Below, piece after piece: positions 11,419 to 22,400 of a DNA stretch of 64,000 nucleotides (within the stretch, counting starts at the first letter, position 1; each line of letters starts with the position of its first letter). Under the pieces are notes generated by a model, which made no database searches, was not told the DNA's origin, and saw only the letters and a list, made by a program, of their open reading frames with translations. The stretch spans positions 1,426,001 to 1,490,000 of the forward strand of contig JAPEIS010000004.1 of assembly GCA_029531795.1 (NCBI GenBank), written 5' to 3'. The position numbers were made by a program, and so were the translations under genes. Source of the DNA: Sclerotinia nivalis (Eukaryota > Ascomycota > Leotiomycetes > Helotiales > Sclerotiniaceae).

Positions 11419-11959
11419 GACTGCGAGAATTAGAGGCAAAGAGAAAAGAGAGGGAGAGGGAACTGGAGACGAGGAAAGAGTCTCAGCGTTATGATAATCG
11501 AAATACCTCGAGCTATTCAACTAATCAATACCGTGATGAGAGGCGTAGCCACCCATCAACCGAATCAAAGCGTAAGGCCCCCTCGGGATCTTCCGCCAGC
11601 AGAGAAGACGGTCGATATCAAGATTCAGGTAATATGGGTCTTCAATCATCCACAAGCCAATTGTCCGCTGGACGCCCAGAATACAGTTTAAGCGGGGCCC
11701 GAGATCAGGGGAGGATGAATCCTGCAGCACCATCTTCTCGGTCCAGTCCAAGGTACGATGATATGTTATCACGAAACCGACAAATTCCTGCCGAAGTTCA
11801 CATTAACCGGGATAACATTGCATTCAACACCGGGCTTGGTATACACGACTCTGACCCGAGAGATTGGGAGTACGGGACTGTCGATGGAAAGCGTGCGAAG
11901 ATTTTAAGATCTCGTGGTAGTGAATATTATTATTTCATCGGAGATGATTGAAGAAAAAG

Positions 11960-12348
11960 ATGAGGATGTTTGGAGGCGTTTGAAGTTTGTTCATTATTTA
12001 TTGTTTGGCAAAAAGGATTGTGTTGGTTCAACTTGGTGGTGTGGTTATATTTTAGTTGAAGGAGCGCTCAATCGTATCTCAATCCAGTCTGGGAAAGGCC
12101 ATCTGAATGAGATCATCCTAGAAATGAAATTCAACATTTTGTTTGATATTCCAGAGGACTTGTATAACCTCTTACTTTATCGCTATGTCGAGATTGACTT
12201 TTCGGAAGATTGGGAAAATGGTGATTATAGGTATCATTATGTATATCCTGTTCTAACCTTATCTTCGAAGCATCCGGGATCCTATGAACGGTGTGGGTTG
12301 GCAACTGCTACTTATTTTGACACAAGTGGTGTTATAATGGTCACATGA
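11960..12348 (+). other. Open frame of uncertain status
   Basis: An open frame ends at 12348 just downstream of the split gene. The peptide includes GSTWWCGYILVEGALNR and a C-terminal PGSYERCGLATATYFDTSG block that resembles the tail of some HET-domain proteins ('PG.y.R.G.a' pattern), but there is no HET core upstream and its ATG overlaps the previous gene. It may be a gene remnant or chance. I would not count it as a gene without transcript support. Confidence 0.2.
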
Positions 12349-13424
12349 TCATTCACACTAACCCTATTAGTTTTATACACTATTATAAATAATCTTTAGC
12401 TAGTAACCTTTATTCAATATACACTCTTTTACAATAAATTCTGAGCTAGTTGTTCTCACCATAACAAGTGGTGAAAGGAAAGACCTCGAGCCGCCCATGG
12501 ATGTTCGAAATGAAGAGAAGCTCGTTTGTGAAGAATATCTCGGTAGGGAAAGAGGACATAGATTTCGTATCTTTTGATTTCAAAATGGCGACAAATCTTC
12601 GGAGAGAAAGGCTTTGCTCGAGGAATTTAAGGGGGAACTGTTGGCATTTGTTTGTACGAGTGATATTATGGATATTATTGCCCCTATCACAACAGCACGT
12701 GGTCAAGTAATCTTAGGATTTATTATAAGAGGAAAGTCCGGTGCGTAGAAGAGCAATACATTTGCTAATCAGACTGTTTACGAAATCATGAATTCATTTA
12801 ATTTTAACTGCATCCAATGAATATTTTATTTAATAACAAATACCATCTCTTTCCCCTTCGCCCACGAACTTCTTATAAGTAATAATGGAATACTATGTAG
12901 ATCTCATATAACTTCGAATAAAACATGCTCAATAGTAAATCACTGTCTAGTATATACAAATACCCAACATTTTACAACGTAGCTACTATAGTAAGTATAC
13001 GAATATCATAATAGTTGAGATGAAAATAAGACCACAGCAAAGACTAGAAAGACAAACTATACCGGCAACCCCACGCCCCCTCGCCCAACCATCTTTCTCT
13101 CTCTTGCTATAATCTTCAAAATACTCATCCCACATTAGTCTCGTGTTTTTTTTGGCAATACCATCCCGTTGTGAAGTATTTCGAGCAACGTGGTGGTCTA
13201 GTGCAATTGATTGGCTAATATTGTTCGCAAACACCTTTTTGCCCATTGAACTTTATAGCTTTGTACTTGTACTTATCATGAGCTACGAATATCCAAGGTT
13301 CCGGAAACCCTCAGCAGTCCTTTAAAAAATCAGATTATTATTCCATCGCAAGCATCATTCCTTGGTAGCCCTCAAAAAGATCTGGTCATATACATCTCCA
13401 AGGGAGCCTTTTCCTGGCCTTGAA
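12349..13424. other. Intergenic region, no gene seen
   Basis: Moderately AT-rich sequence with short overlapping open frames on both strands (such as 12446-12710 and 12986-13325) and no recognisable domain. In the HET frame the sequence is open back to about 13326 but lacks an upstream ATG. Confidence 0.4.
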
Positions 13425-15136
13425 ATGACCAGATCGCTACTTTTTGAATGCTGCGAAGACCATCATGCATGCCGAACCCCCGAGGAGTCCTATATTGGGT
13501 TAAAGCTCATTGATTGTATAACCCGGTATATTGTCAGCAAGCCATCATCTACTAAATATGCAGCCCTTAGTTATGTCTGGGGCGGCCCAGAGGCCGCCCT
13601 TCCCGAGGATGGACCCGATGGGCCGAGGCTTGCAAGCCAAGTCTCCCTTGTAATCGAAGACGCCATCAAGGCAGCATTGTATCTGGGCTTACAGTATCTG
13701 TGGGTTGATCAGTACTGTGTTGAACAGATAGACAAAGAGATACAGGCGCGACAGATTCAGCAGATGTACCAGGTCTACAATAGTGCCGAAGTTACACTAG
13801 TGGCAGCTGTCGGTGGTGATGCAAACTCGGGGTTGGCGGCTGTTTGCTCGTCCTCGGAGATAATCACAAAATATACCCGCGATGGAGAGGACGGAGAAGA
13901 CTCCGATGGATACGAAGATATGTGGGATCCAAATACTGGACTTCACAGAACCCTCAAATACATTGAGGACTCAGTCTGGAACACGCGCGGCTGGACCTAC
14001 CAGGAGAGCTATGTTTCACGTCAGGCGATCGTTTTCCACGGATACGGGATTTACTTTGAATGCGTTGATACAGGGTCAGTTTTGATCCAGAACACTGAGC
14101 TTTGGGGCCACCGGATGCCAATGATGGATGGTGGTCAAATCAGTGCACTGCAAATGGACCTCGAATACGCTATTTCGCAAAGTATTATGGGGGGGACATG
14201 ATGTCCTGCTTGACGTATTCCATCGCTAAATACTCGCGAAAAACGCTCAAGTACCAGAATGACACCATCAAAGCTTTCTCGGCTATTCTACAGGACTTTG
14301 ACGGAGAACTGGCTATGCCTTTCCACGACGACAATCTTCATGACCCAGGTGGTTTTTTGCTAACTGAAAACGACGAGAGTTCTTGGCGGATGGCAATAGT
14401 GCAAGGAGTTCCATTTGATGAGAGCGAGCCGCACCGAAAATATGCGGTTCCCTCCTGTATAAGGCTATCAAGTGATCGACTAAACATGACAGGACTTTGT
14501 TGGCACCACGATCATTGCAGCGGCGGTGATAATGCAAGTTCTCGCAAACCAGGTTTTCCATCCTGGTCATGGGCGGGATGGAAAGGTCCAATCAAATGGA
14601 GAATTCCAAAGTTATGTTCTCCACGTAAACTTCGAGGAATGAAGATAGGCACAATCTTTCACCTTGAAGATATAGGATTCATCGAGAATTTGGAGAATTC
14701 CCAGGAACTGAACTTTCATGAGGCAAAGCAAGCACAACAACCGTTGCTGTGTTTTTCTTCTATTGCCTTCCCCCCCGAAGCTTTCTTTGTGGTAGACCCA
14801 GTAAAGCAAGCAGATCACATAATCTGCCTATATGAATACATCATAGCATGGCCCAAGGAGGGCTGTCTCTGCTACTCCGAAGGCACAACTCCCCACTTGG
14901 CCCTCCTTAAGGGATTGCAGCAAGGCACGCACAAACTGGTGTTGCTTAATGTCCACGTGGCACGTTGGGGGAAAATGGAGTTCCAGGCATGGATACTCCG
15001 TAAGTGCGAAACAGGAAAGTCGTGTTATGAACGCATTGGAAGCGTCTATCATGAAATGGAACGTGAAACAAGACTAGGGAAATACTTGGAAGACTTAGTT
15101 AAAGACGCCGGATTAGAGAGGTTTGAGATATGCTAA
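13425..15136 (+). pseudogene. HET-domain (heterokaryon incompatibility type) gene with a frameshift
   Basis: The frame from ATG 13425 encodes a clear HET domain: a Cys-rich start (FECCEDHHAC), LIDC..RYIV, the hallmark YAALSYVWGG, then YLGLQYLWVDQYC and QIQQMYQVYNSAEVTLVAA. This frame stops at 14199-14201 right after a run of seven G (14189-14195). A second frame, open from 14102 to 15136, continues the family sequence (FAKYYGGDMMSCLTYSIAKYSRKTLKYQND... then PSWSWAGWKG). One inserted or missing base near 14150-14195 would join them; no intron with good sites was found to do so. HET proteins trigger cell death upon fusion of incompatible hyphae, and many copies are species-specific. The protein would be about 570 residues, which is ordinary for the family. 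The N-terminus could be longer, but no ATG is seen upstream in frame. Confidence 0.75.
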
Positions 15137-15938
15137 GTCGGCAGGCTCATGTTAAGTCGAGGTAATTTAATAAATGAGCATTACTAAATCGATTTCCTAC
15201 CTAGTATACATCCAAACAAATCGTGTATAGTAGAGTGACAGGTGTGATATCTCGTAAGAACCAAAAAGCGTGACATTACAGAATCCCGTGACTATTTAAC
15301 AATGGAAAATCCACGATCCATCGGGAAATTTGAGGGTTATGTTACGTTACTTTGTTTTTGTTTCTGCAGTGTGAGATGGGAATGTTCTGGATTGTAAATT
15401 TGTGGGGTTTGCGGGACGTGGTTTATAGGGAGGTTCTTTCGAGTTCTGGGGTTAGGGAATCTTAGATGGAGATGTGTGGGGATGAGGGAGGTTTGTAAAG
15501 TAGCTGAGGTACTGGAGAGATGCAAAGATGTTGATCGTGAGATAAATGTTTGTGTATATTTAGCACATTCGATGGGTTTGGAGGATGTATGTTTTTCATT
15601 TTAGAGCTGGGTATTAATAAGTTTGATTTGAAGTAATTTTTACAGACTTGTGAGTCTCAGTTTTCGAGGTTCTGTGTCGCACTTCAGCCACAGATCCGCT
15701 GCAAAGAGCAACAGTGTCACAACTAACCTTGCGGTTCAATTTAAGTATTTGCGAGAAATCTTGTATTTTTTATGCAAAAAATGCTTAGGTAAATTTGTAT
15801 AAGACTCATTTTATCCTTCTAAAAAAAAAACAAATCGCTAATAAACCAACGTCAAAACAACAATTTTGCACCATTATACAAGTCATCAACTACCAACGTG
15901 CACATACCTAAGAGCGTCACATATCATCCACCATATCT
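15137..15938. other. Intergenic region, no gene seen
   Basis: Convergent 3' ends of the HET gene and the peroxidase gene flank this stretch. It contains an A-run near 15820 and AT-rich tracts but no convincing open frame. Confidence 0.45.
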
Positions 15939-17186
15939 CTATGTAATAGCAATTGGACAACCCAAATTCCCAAACGAAGGACCCAACTTCTTCAGAACAA
16001 ATGCAAGTGCACTAACAGTCGGAGTAAGGATAACATTCAACGAGGAAGGGATACTCTGCGTAGCAAGCTGATATAGCAAGCAAGAAGTCTCCGTAGATCC
16101 CGGTGTCGCAATCAATGTTCCATTTTGGATAAAACCAAAATTGAGGACATCAAATCCACCATTTCCGGTGGCACCACCGAAGAGAACTGGGTATTGAAGA
16201 TATTGAGCAAGGATCTCTACAGTGATGTCGACGGCGTTATATGGCGTTACGCGATTGGTCCAATTAGCTGGGATCTTTTCCTGGCCGTTGAAGGAATAGG
16301 AGCCATCTGCATTTTTCACGGCTCCGAAGAATGTGGAGATGGTTTCATAGTCTGGTGCGTAGTTTTTGGTTCCAGATGGCATTAACTCGTATAAGAAAGA
16401 GGAAGCACCGAAGATAAGGAGGGCGAGAGGGCCAAAATAGAAGTTTGGGTTGTCTCGGAGGGACTGTTGGTAACGCTGGCTTCGGTATAGAGCCAGTCCG
16501 TCACGATCATAGTTTCCGCCGGTGGTCTCGGTCATCATTCCAAAAAGTGTGCCGTTGAATGAGTAATTATCGCCATCAGCGAGGAAATAATCATTACGCG
16601 TGAGAGATGTATCAGACTCAAGTTTATTGTGTCCATCCAAGCCTGGTTCTGATCCAGTTAAAATTGACGAAACCGATGTTCGTGAGGTAGCATCGCACCC
16701 AATGGACAGTTTCTCGGTAACAATATCACCATCTGATATTGTAAGACCGAGAACAGTAAGAAGATTTGCCAAGTCGTAACCAACGTTGTACAAATTTTGT
16801 TGAGCATCAACAAGCTCATTATATGTGGTAACGCCATCTCGAGCAAGGAAATTGTGATTGGCAGCAGCGTTTAAACCCGGACATGGTCCACGAATATCTG
16901 TAGACTTTGGAGCGATAAATTGGTGATCAGTGTCTCCTGGCGCGGGAACTTGATAGCCACCAATCCCTTTACCTGGAAGACCGTTCTTGGCGCCGTTGTA
17001 TGGGTAAGCGGCTGAGATGCCTGGAGCGGCGACGTGATTTGCGTTGAATGGGCAGGCACCGGTGCTTGGTTGCTGACGTTTGTTTGCGCGCAGCAGGCTA
17101 GAATCGACACCAGGCAAATTGGCAACAAATGGGAAGGCTGTAACAGCCTCAGCCATGAGGGTAACTGCGACTAAAGAGTATTGCAT
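15939..17186 (-). CDS. Secreted heme-thiolate peroxidase (chloroperoxidase / peroxygenase family)
   Basis: A single uninterrupted exon of 415 codons. Residues 1-18 form a secretion signal (MQYSLVAVTLMAEAVTA, then FPF). The proximal heme motif is present: DIRGPCPGLNAAANHNFLAR places the PCP triad at residues 101-103 with Cys102 as the expected heme ligand. The distal acidic motif is at 190-192 (ESD in KLESDTSLTRND), where the family usually has EHD or EGD. Several N-glycosylation sequons (NYS, NGT, NWT) fit secretion. Family knowledge: these enzymes use hydrogen peroxide to halogenate or to insert oxygen into aromatic and aliphatic substrates; the actual substrate is unknown. Length suits the long, fungal secreted subgroup. 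It sits next to the repeat block beginning at 17780 but shows no decay. Confidence 0.88.
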   Translation of the reverse strand: MQYSLVAVTLMAEAVTAFPFVANLPGVDSSLLRANKRQQPSTGACPFNANHVAAPGISAAYPYNGAKNGLPGKGIGGYQVPAPGDTDHQFIAPKSTDIRGPCPGLNAAANHNFLARDGVTTYNELVDAQQNLYNVGYDLANLLTVLGLTISDGDIVTEKLSIGCDATSRTSVSSILTGSEPGLDGHNKLESDTSLTRNDYFLADGDNYSFNGTLFGMMTETTGGNYDRDGLALYRSQRYQQSLRDNPNFYFGPLALLIFGASSFLYELMPSGTKNYAPDYETISTFFGAVKNADGSYSFNGQEKIPANWTNRVTPYNAVDITVEILAQYLQYPVLFGGATGNGGFDVLNFGFIQNGTLIATPGSTETSCLLYQLATQSIPSSLNVILTPTVSALAFVLKKLGPSFGNLGCPIAIT

Positions 17187-17279
17187 TTTGAGACAGATAT
17201 GGAGTATGAATGCAAAAGTTGTTTGATTTCCTGAAGAATGAATGCAATGAGGGAAGAATGATGAGGTAGAATTGAGCTG

Positions 17280-17286
17280 TATATAT
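17280..17286 (-). promoter_or_regulatory. Possible TATA box of the peroxidase gene
   Basis: TATATAT lies about 95 bases upstream of the peroxidase ATG at 17186, a plausible TATA position for a fungal gene with a short leader. In an AT-rich flank such a string can arise by chance. Confidence 0.35.
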
Positions 17287-17779
17287 CCAAAAGTTTTCTA
17301 ATATGTCCATGGGATTTCGAGGAGGAAGATTGTTCCCCCTCACGCCACACCGTAATCAGCTACAATCCTCCGACATAGAAGCAAATGAAAATATTGTCCT
17401 CGGCAAACTCCTCACACCAAGTTTTAGTTAGTGAGCTTCTCTAAAAGTCTCTTCCAAGCCTCTACTATGCCGGGAAGCAGAAGATCATCCGCGACGGCAG
17501 AATCCTTACAATTGAATGATCCGGAACGGGATCTCAAAGCATGAAAGTGATCAGCGATTGTGGCTTAATGTCGACCAATTGACTACGATAGCAAACGTGG
17601 GGAAGATGCACTAAACAAAAACTCAACCAACTACACTCAGGTACCGAGGTACCCACTTCGATTTCTTTGAAGGGCGGCAAGTAATCGATAATTAGCGGAT
17701 TATCAGGGATTTAACAGGATCTACAACTTTAACCTTAATATCCCCTTCTTCTTTTTTGATATGATGAGATTAGAGTTTA
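17287..17779. other. Peroxidase upstream region up to the repeat block
   Basis: No open frame of note. Composition changes sharply near 17760-17780, where the Fot1-like terminal repeat begins. Confidence 0.4.
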
Positions 17780-17802
17780 AGTCAAGTACCCCACTTTTGG
17801 GC
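17780..17802 (+). repeat. Left terminal inverted repeat of Fot1-like element
   Basis: Preceded by TA at 17778-17779. A partly duplicated inner stretch (TTTTGGGC repeated) follows at 17796-17818, absent from the right end. Confidence 0.75.
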
Positions 17803-17945
17803 TACCCCTCTTTTGGGCCACCTCAAAAAATCACACCGCTTCAAGTAACCAACCCTTTTAAATCTTTAATAATTCAATAACTATTGAATCAATTAATCTG
17901 AAATTTTGAAATATCATTATTTATATTATATCAAAGAATTATACA

Positions 17946-18060
17946 GAAGATGATATAATTATAACTTTAAATACAATAGTAAATAAGGTTTCGATATAGC
18001 AAACTACTTTGAATTATAGAGTTCCAAAGATTATTTATCTTATCAAAAAGGAACTGAAAA
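17946..18060 (+). pseudogene. Transposase N-terminal HTH remnant (Fot1/pogo type)
   Basis: The + frame starting at 17946 reads as an acidic start, a helix containing LNTIVNKVSI, a TAG at 17997 and QTTLNYRVPK. This matches in spacing the 'ai.ai..g.s.r.Aa..y.vP..tl' helix-turn-helix at the N-terminus of fungal pogo transposases. The stop replaces a position usually occupied by Arg, consistent with a CGA-to-TGA/TAG type decay. No catalytic DDE region was found in the retained sequence. Confidence 0.5.
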
Positions 18061-18667
18061 TATACAAAAAATAGCTTGATTCAAAAGAAACGATTGATAA
18101 ATTAAATATTAGTATAGGAATCCTTAGATATTAATTCTATTTATTAACAAATTCATAAAATTGAAAAGAGGCTTTTTGATATAAAAAGAAACGATTCTAT
18201 ATTTGAAAAACGATAAATATAAATTTTTTTACAAAGGAATTCTGAAATTAGAATTAAAAGATAATATCGAATCGATTCTATTTGTATTTCAGATATTATT
18301 AAAAAAATTATTGACAAATGATTGGGAAAACTCGATTTATCTTTGATTAAGTATATTAAGCTTGAAAATCGATAGAATATAAATAAAGCTAGTATTATAA
18401 AAAATCAAGGTTTAAATAATTTGATAATAGGAAATTCAGAATATTGTTTTATTTAAAAAAAAACAATTTGATTCAAAAGTTTGGATCTTTTTTATTAAAT
18501 ATATTTCGATTACAGAAAGAGTATTTAATCTATTTGTTATATTCAAAAGTAAAAATGTTCAACAATAATAGTTTTCTATAGATTTTATTCTATATTGTGA
18601 AAGAGATAGATCGAGATACGTACGTCCCGATAGTACACTGCGAGGGGGAATAGTATTACGCCGCTAC

Positions 18668-18888
18668 TGTGACGATGGTCTTAATTCAAGGTATAATAGA
18701 ATGAATCAATTTATCTATATTAGAGAATAACAAACTATCGTACAAAAGATAATGAAGTTGAGCTTTTTATGGTTTTCTCGAAGGGGACCAAAACCTAAGC
18801 GAATACAGGATGAAATAAATGATTCCTTTGGAAGGGATTAAAGAACAAAATAAAGAATGGTTTAAGGTATTAATACAGGATTGTTATA
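18668..18888 (-). repeat. Element A 3' LTR
   Basis: 221 bp, same length as its partner at 37173-37393; differences are mostly transitions. The terminal GGATCGTCACA of the partner appears here as GGATTGTTATA. Confidence 0.85.
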
Positions 18889-18983
18889 TTATTCTCCCTT
18901 CAAAAAAAATTGATTTGCTCTTAAATTTTCCTTTTAACTTTTTGTAGTAGATATTTTTTTGTAGGGAGAATAATAGATAGTAT

Positions 18984-19196
18984 TATCATGGGGTCCCTGT
19001 ATACGGTATACGGAGACCGTTCGGGTTTCGATCTATAGGAGTCGGACTTCGGATAAGTGTAGGTTAGTTCCGGTCGGGGCTAGTGTTATATATAAATGTA
19101 TTTAAGAAACTATTTCTTCTATAGAAATGTAGCTTTTCGAGTTATATTTTATTAATAAAAGTGATTTCTGTTATTCTATTTGTTGTCTTTGTGATA
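18984..19196 (+). repeat. Element B 5' LTR
   Basis: 213 bp, begins TATCATGGGGTCCC where the partner has TGTTACAAGATCCC; ends GTGATA. Relative to the partner it mostly carries T where the partner has C. Confidence 0.85.
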
Positions 19197-19499
19197 CTAT
19201 ATAATTTCTATCTATCTGTACTGATACTTCTACGATGTTGTTCTGTCTGCATCTGTCTAGCCAACCTGGCTTTTTTGAAGAATTCGTTACTATTGTAGTC
19301 AGCGATACTATAATTTGGTATCATTACTTCATTTCCTTTTACAAATTCAATATAAAAGTGGAGGCAGAAGTGATCGATCTGTAATCTACAGTTCAAAAGC
19401 TTACTTTCGACCTGCAAATCGAGAAAATTGTATTTATACAATAAAGAGAAAAAAACGATAAATTGATTATCCATTTGATTCAATTTTATTTTATTTCTA

Positions 19500-22400
19500 T
19501 TGCTCTATTTGTTTCAATTCCTATCGATTTGATCAATCCTTCACCTTTGATTCCTATTACGACCTTAGCTGCCGCTTCTGTTCTGTCGAAGCTTTAATTG
19601 AATAAGTATTTGATTCTGTATCGTTTGATAAAACGAAAATCGATCTTGATCGATTTGTTGATCAAATATAGAATAAAATGTATGCCAATTCCGATCATTT
19701 TATTTTTCTGTATTCTTGTTTGATTTATGTAATTGAAAGATTAACTAAATTTATTACTATACAAATTCGATTGTATAATATCAAAGAACAATTTGTTAAA
19801 CTTATCGATTATAAGGATCTATTGTAAATATTAGAAAAAGCTTATGGAAACCAGAATAAACAAATTGAAGTCTAGAAACTCTTAATCAATTTGAGATAGA
19901 GGAATTAATTATTTTATATCTTCTATATTGAATTCCAAAGATTAATATTAAAAACCGGGATAACTGATAACAATAATATTTTAGTTATCTTATTAGAATA
20001 AGTTTTGTTGAGTAAACTAAAGAATCAGATTATTACTATTGAGCTTTCTATAGATAATACCAATGCATTCGTTGTTTTCGTATAGATATTAGAGAATCGT
20101 TGTTTATATCTGATAGGACCGATCGGCTCCGATTATAGCCTAATTGTTCCGCCGCTCTACATTATTATTCAAAACCTGAATCCTGTTAATTGTATTTTCG
20201 CTTCATTCCTGAATACTATTATCTGATTTACTATTTTTGTTATAATTATACCTATTGAAGATCCAATAGATCTTAATTCCCAAAGATATATTAATAAACG
20301 CAAACAAGAAAAATACTTCCGTTGTGAATCTATTGATCACTGTATAAAAAACTGCCCGTTCCCAAATAATCGTTTTATACAAATTAGAACTAGCTTTATC
20401 AATTTTACCCCACTATTCCCTATTCCGTTTTTCGTTTAGATTCAATTATATACTATATCATTATACAATCTATCCCTTTCCGGCTTTCTGAATTCAGGAA
20501 ACAAAGCCCGCTTAGCATAAATCGTTATCAAACGAAAGCCCTGTATACATTACACCTATCCACCACTATAACTCGAAACTTATCTCTCGCTAAAAAAACA
20601 AATAATCAAACAAATCTAATGATATTGTCTATTATTATCCTACCAATATTTAATCGATTCTATCCTACTTATACTATAATAGATAACAAATATAAAGAAT
20701 ATACTTTCGCAAATCGAAATTGAATTGAAACTATCAAACTTCCAATATACAAATTACTTATTCTATTCGAAATCATTAGATTCGACAGAAAAATACTACC
20801 TGAAAACCAAATGGATTATTATATCCTAATTGATCTACAAATCAACAATTATTATAAAAAAAGATTGAAAATCTACATCACTAAACTAATCCATTATCCG
20901 ATTATTCTAAAGCTAATTTAATTAAAGAAATACAATCCCTATATCGGATTTGTATCCAATACTTTTCGTTTCGATAACAAGTTCTACTGGAAATCCTGTA
21001 ATATATCTACACAATCATCGAATATTCGAACCCTATCCAATATCCCTATTAAAACCCATTCTATTTATTTACTGTTCCATCCTAAAATACTAAAGAAAAA
21101 AGATATAGCAAACGTTTTAATCCGAATTTACTCAATATATACCTATCAAAGCTACAAGATATTTCAAGTTAATATCGATTTAATAAATCGAATTTTGAAA
21201 GGAAAAAAAGACCCTACTCTCGAAGACCTACTTGTTAAATTCCATTTATAAATCGATATATTTTCTTCATATAACATTAATAAACTACCTCTATATTACC
21301 TATATGATTATAATATTCGATTACAAAATGAAGCTAAATTACTATTTGGAACCCTGTATTTAATATCTCGGGACGAATTAAAAGCTTTACAAGAATAATT
21401 AAAGAAAAACCTAACAAAAAAATTCATCTAACTAAATTCCTTTGTTTCTATTTCGTTTATCTTATTTATTAAAAAACCCAATAATGATTTTCGATTCTAT
21501 ATAAATTATCATATATTAAATAACCTATCTATAAAAGATCGATATTTGTTGTCTTTAATCAAAGAATTCTTGAATAATTTAAAAGGGATAAAATATTTTA
21601 CAAAAATAGATATCATTTCGATTTTCAATAATATCCGAATCAAGGAAGGACAAGAATATCTGATTGTATTCCATACCCGATTTGGTTTATTCGAAATCTT
21701 GATTATACTATTTGAACTGATTGAAGCTTTAACAATATTCTAATGATTTATCAACAATACTTTAAAAGAATATCTGGATATATTCTGCATTATTTATTTA
21801 AATGATATTCTAATTTATAATAAGATCTATTCTAAATATATAAAGTATATACAAAAAATATTAAATATCTTACAGAAAACCAGATTGTATACCAATTTGT
21901 TGAAATACGAATTTCTAAAACCTAAAACGAAATTCCTAAACCTAATTATAGATTGAAAGGAAATCCGAATAAACCTAATCAAAATTAAGATAATAATTGA
22001 TTAAAAAACGTTAAAGAACCTAATAGATATACAAATATTTATAAAATTTAGTAATTTCTATTGATATTTTATTCACAATTTCTTTTCGATCATTTATCCG
22101 ATAATAAATCTAATCAAGAAGAATGTAATCTTTCAATAAAATTCTATTTATGAGAAATTGTTCTCAAATCTGAAAGCTATATTTACAGTAACACTTATAT
22201 TAATCTCTTTCGATTGAAAAAAGGATATAATCTTAGAAACGAATATATCAGATTATATATCTACTGGAATCCTTTCTTAATACAATAACGATAGAATTCT
22301 GAAATCTATTGTATATTTCTCTAAAAAGTATTCGATTATAGAATATAATTATAAGATTTATAATAAAGAATTATTAACAATTATTCATTATTTCAAAAAA

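Larger units (their letters stand above)
9350..11951 (+). pseudogene. Decayed fungal gene of unknown function, split by a retroposon
   Basis: An ATG at 9350 opens an 80-codon frame (MSGSIGFRPHGL...) that shifts frame near 9575-9592 into a second frame which then stays consistent to the stop at 11951. Along this second frame there are nonsense codons at 9793, 9823, 9907 and 9919 (three TAG, one TGA), each one transition from a Trp, Gln or Arg codon. After 9997 the frame is open through a low-complexity Ser/Thr/Arg-rich region to 10543, is broken by the 862-bp retroposon 10544-11405, and resumes in the same frame at 11406 with a charged coiled-coil-like RELEAKRKERE stretch. Just before the first stop is an ATMAGAHIR motif reminiscent of uncharacterised fungal proteins. 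No function can be assigned. Introns could explain part of the upstream disruption, but no good splice sites were seen. Confidence 0.65.

Noticed and set aside
11914..12348. 144-codon open frame after the split gene
   Set aside because: Its ATG overlaps the end of the upstream coding frame and only the C-terminal part resembles anything (HET-like tail). Kept only as a low-confidence entry.
13362..13424. Upstream extension of the HET gene
   Set aside because: The open frame begins with TTG at 13362; there is no ATG before 13425, so I used 13425.
16125..16385. 86-codon plus-strand frame
   Set aside because: Lies antisense within the peroxidase coding sequence.
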